DNA of 64,000 bases from Henricia sp. BOLD:AAB3569. Taxonomy: Eukaryota; Echinodermata; Asteroidea; Spinulosida; Echinasteridae. This document shows, piece after piece, positions 63,826 to 64,000 of this stretch. A program made the position numbers and the translations under genes. The DNA lies in NCBI GenBank assembly GCA_037783545.1, contig JBBELK010000107.1, positions 124,001-188,000 of the forward strand. The letters are read 5' to 3'. Below the pieces are notes generated by a model. The model had not been told where the DNA came from and searched no databases. It saw only the letters and a list, made by a program, of their open reading frames with translations. Position 1 is the first letter of the stretch; every line of letters starts with the position of its first letter.

Positions 63826-64000
63826 TTGAAGTTTGTCTGGAAATTCCTTCAGTTCCATAATAGCGACCACTTCAGACGCAATGTTTCTCGAAAGCGGCGT
63901 CTGCTTGTGCGAAAACTGTTCCGGCAGGGAGTTTTTGCTAGATTCGACGATAACTCGGTCGGTTTAAACGGGAAATTGGTGACATTTGCAGAACACGTTT
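63826..64000. repeat. Rare monomer type at the window end (partial)
   Basis: The last, incomplete monomer shares tttctcg, tgttcc and ttggtgac with the monomer at 10626-10830 and with no other monomer in the window that I could find. It also has a private ccataatag near 63857. The array continues beyond the window. Confidence 0.85.

Larger units (their letters stand above)
9664..64000. repeat. Satellite B: tandem array of a 205-bp monomer
   Basis: About 267 head-to-tail monomers of 205 bp, all in one orientation, run from 9664 to the window end, where the array continues. With the phase starting at ttgaagtttg, monomers begin at 9805, 10011, 10216 and so on. A representative monomer (10011-10215) has about 45% GC and 14 CpG. 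Variation is concentrated at diagnostic positions: aaaata or aagata; gcg, gag or gtt before gcgtctg; gtgcg or gtgct; ggcagg, cagcagg, gtcagg or gtcggg; ttttgct, tttgtgct or tttttgat; cgatcggtttgaac or cggtcggtttaaac; and ttatagcagg or tttaagcagg. Each monomer holds a 64- or 80-codon open frame starting at TTG. Since 205 is not a multiple of three, the frame cannot continue through the array, and there is no ATG in it, so it is not coding. Confidence 0.98.

Noticed and set aside
9664-64000. CRISPR array or bacterial iteron cluster
   Set aside because: There are no unique spacers: the full 205-bp monomer repeats with only point variants. There are no cas or rep genes, and the period is far too long.
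1-64000. Telomeric repeats or an LTR retrotransposon with coding domains
   Set aside because: No TTAGG, TTAGGG or TTAGGC runs occur, and no reverse transcriptase, integrase or protease motifs are found in any frame.

Overview
The window is non-coding tandem-repeat DNA from end to end, and it is almost certainly eukaryotic (satellite heterochromatin or a centromeric/pericentromeric array). I see no convincing protein-coding gene, tRNA, rRNA, CRISPR array or intact transposon. The species cannot be named from the sequence. CpG is not depleted in the main repeat (14 CpG in one 205-bp monomer of about 45% GC), which fits an organism without heavy CpG methylation, such as many invertebrates, better than a vertebrate; this is inference. 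Layout: (1) Positions 1-9663 hold 'satellite A', a head-to-tail array of a 1,847-bp unit. Four consecutive copies (1-7388) are practically identical. They are followed by a truncated copy (7389-7592), a diverged copy (7593-9461) and a second truncated copy (9462-9663). Both truncated copies stop within 2 bp of the same place in the unit. The + strand of this unit is strikingly A- and C-rich and carries several strong inverted repeats, but its reading frames are short and lack ATG support. (2) At 9663/9664 the sequence switches abruptly to 'satellite B', a 205-bp monomer repeated about 267 times in one orientation to the end of the window. The array does not end here. Satellite B is not uniform. 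Monomers fall into recognisable variant types that are arranged in local higher-order repeats (581, 615, 786, 820, 991, about 1,025, 1,812 and 2,665 bp) and in larger copied blocks, the biggest being 5.7 kb duplicated 25.1 kb away. Fifteen monomers are 171 bp long because of the same 34-bp deletion. Points of most interest: the common monomer type carries a 17-bp motif that matches 8 of the 9 core positions of the mammalian CENP-B box; the monomer contains a 31-bp quasi-palindrome that coincides with the recurrent 34-bp deletion and with the satellite A/B junction; one monomer family has two base changes that make this quasi-palindrome longer and perfect. A cluster of one-base homopolymer indels at 46.06-47.68 kb may be an assembly-quality problem. 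Nothing here works as a gene set. If the region has a function it is more likely structural (centromere or heterochromatin) or carried by repeat transcripts, and neither can be shown from the sequence alone.
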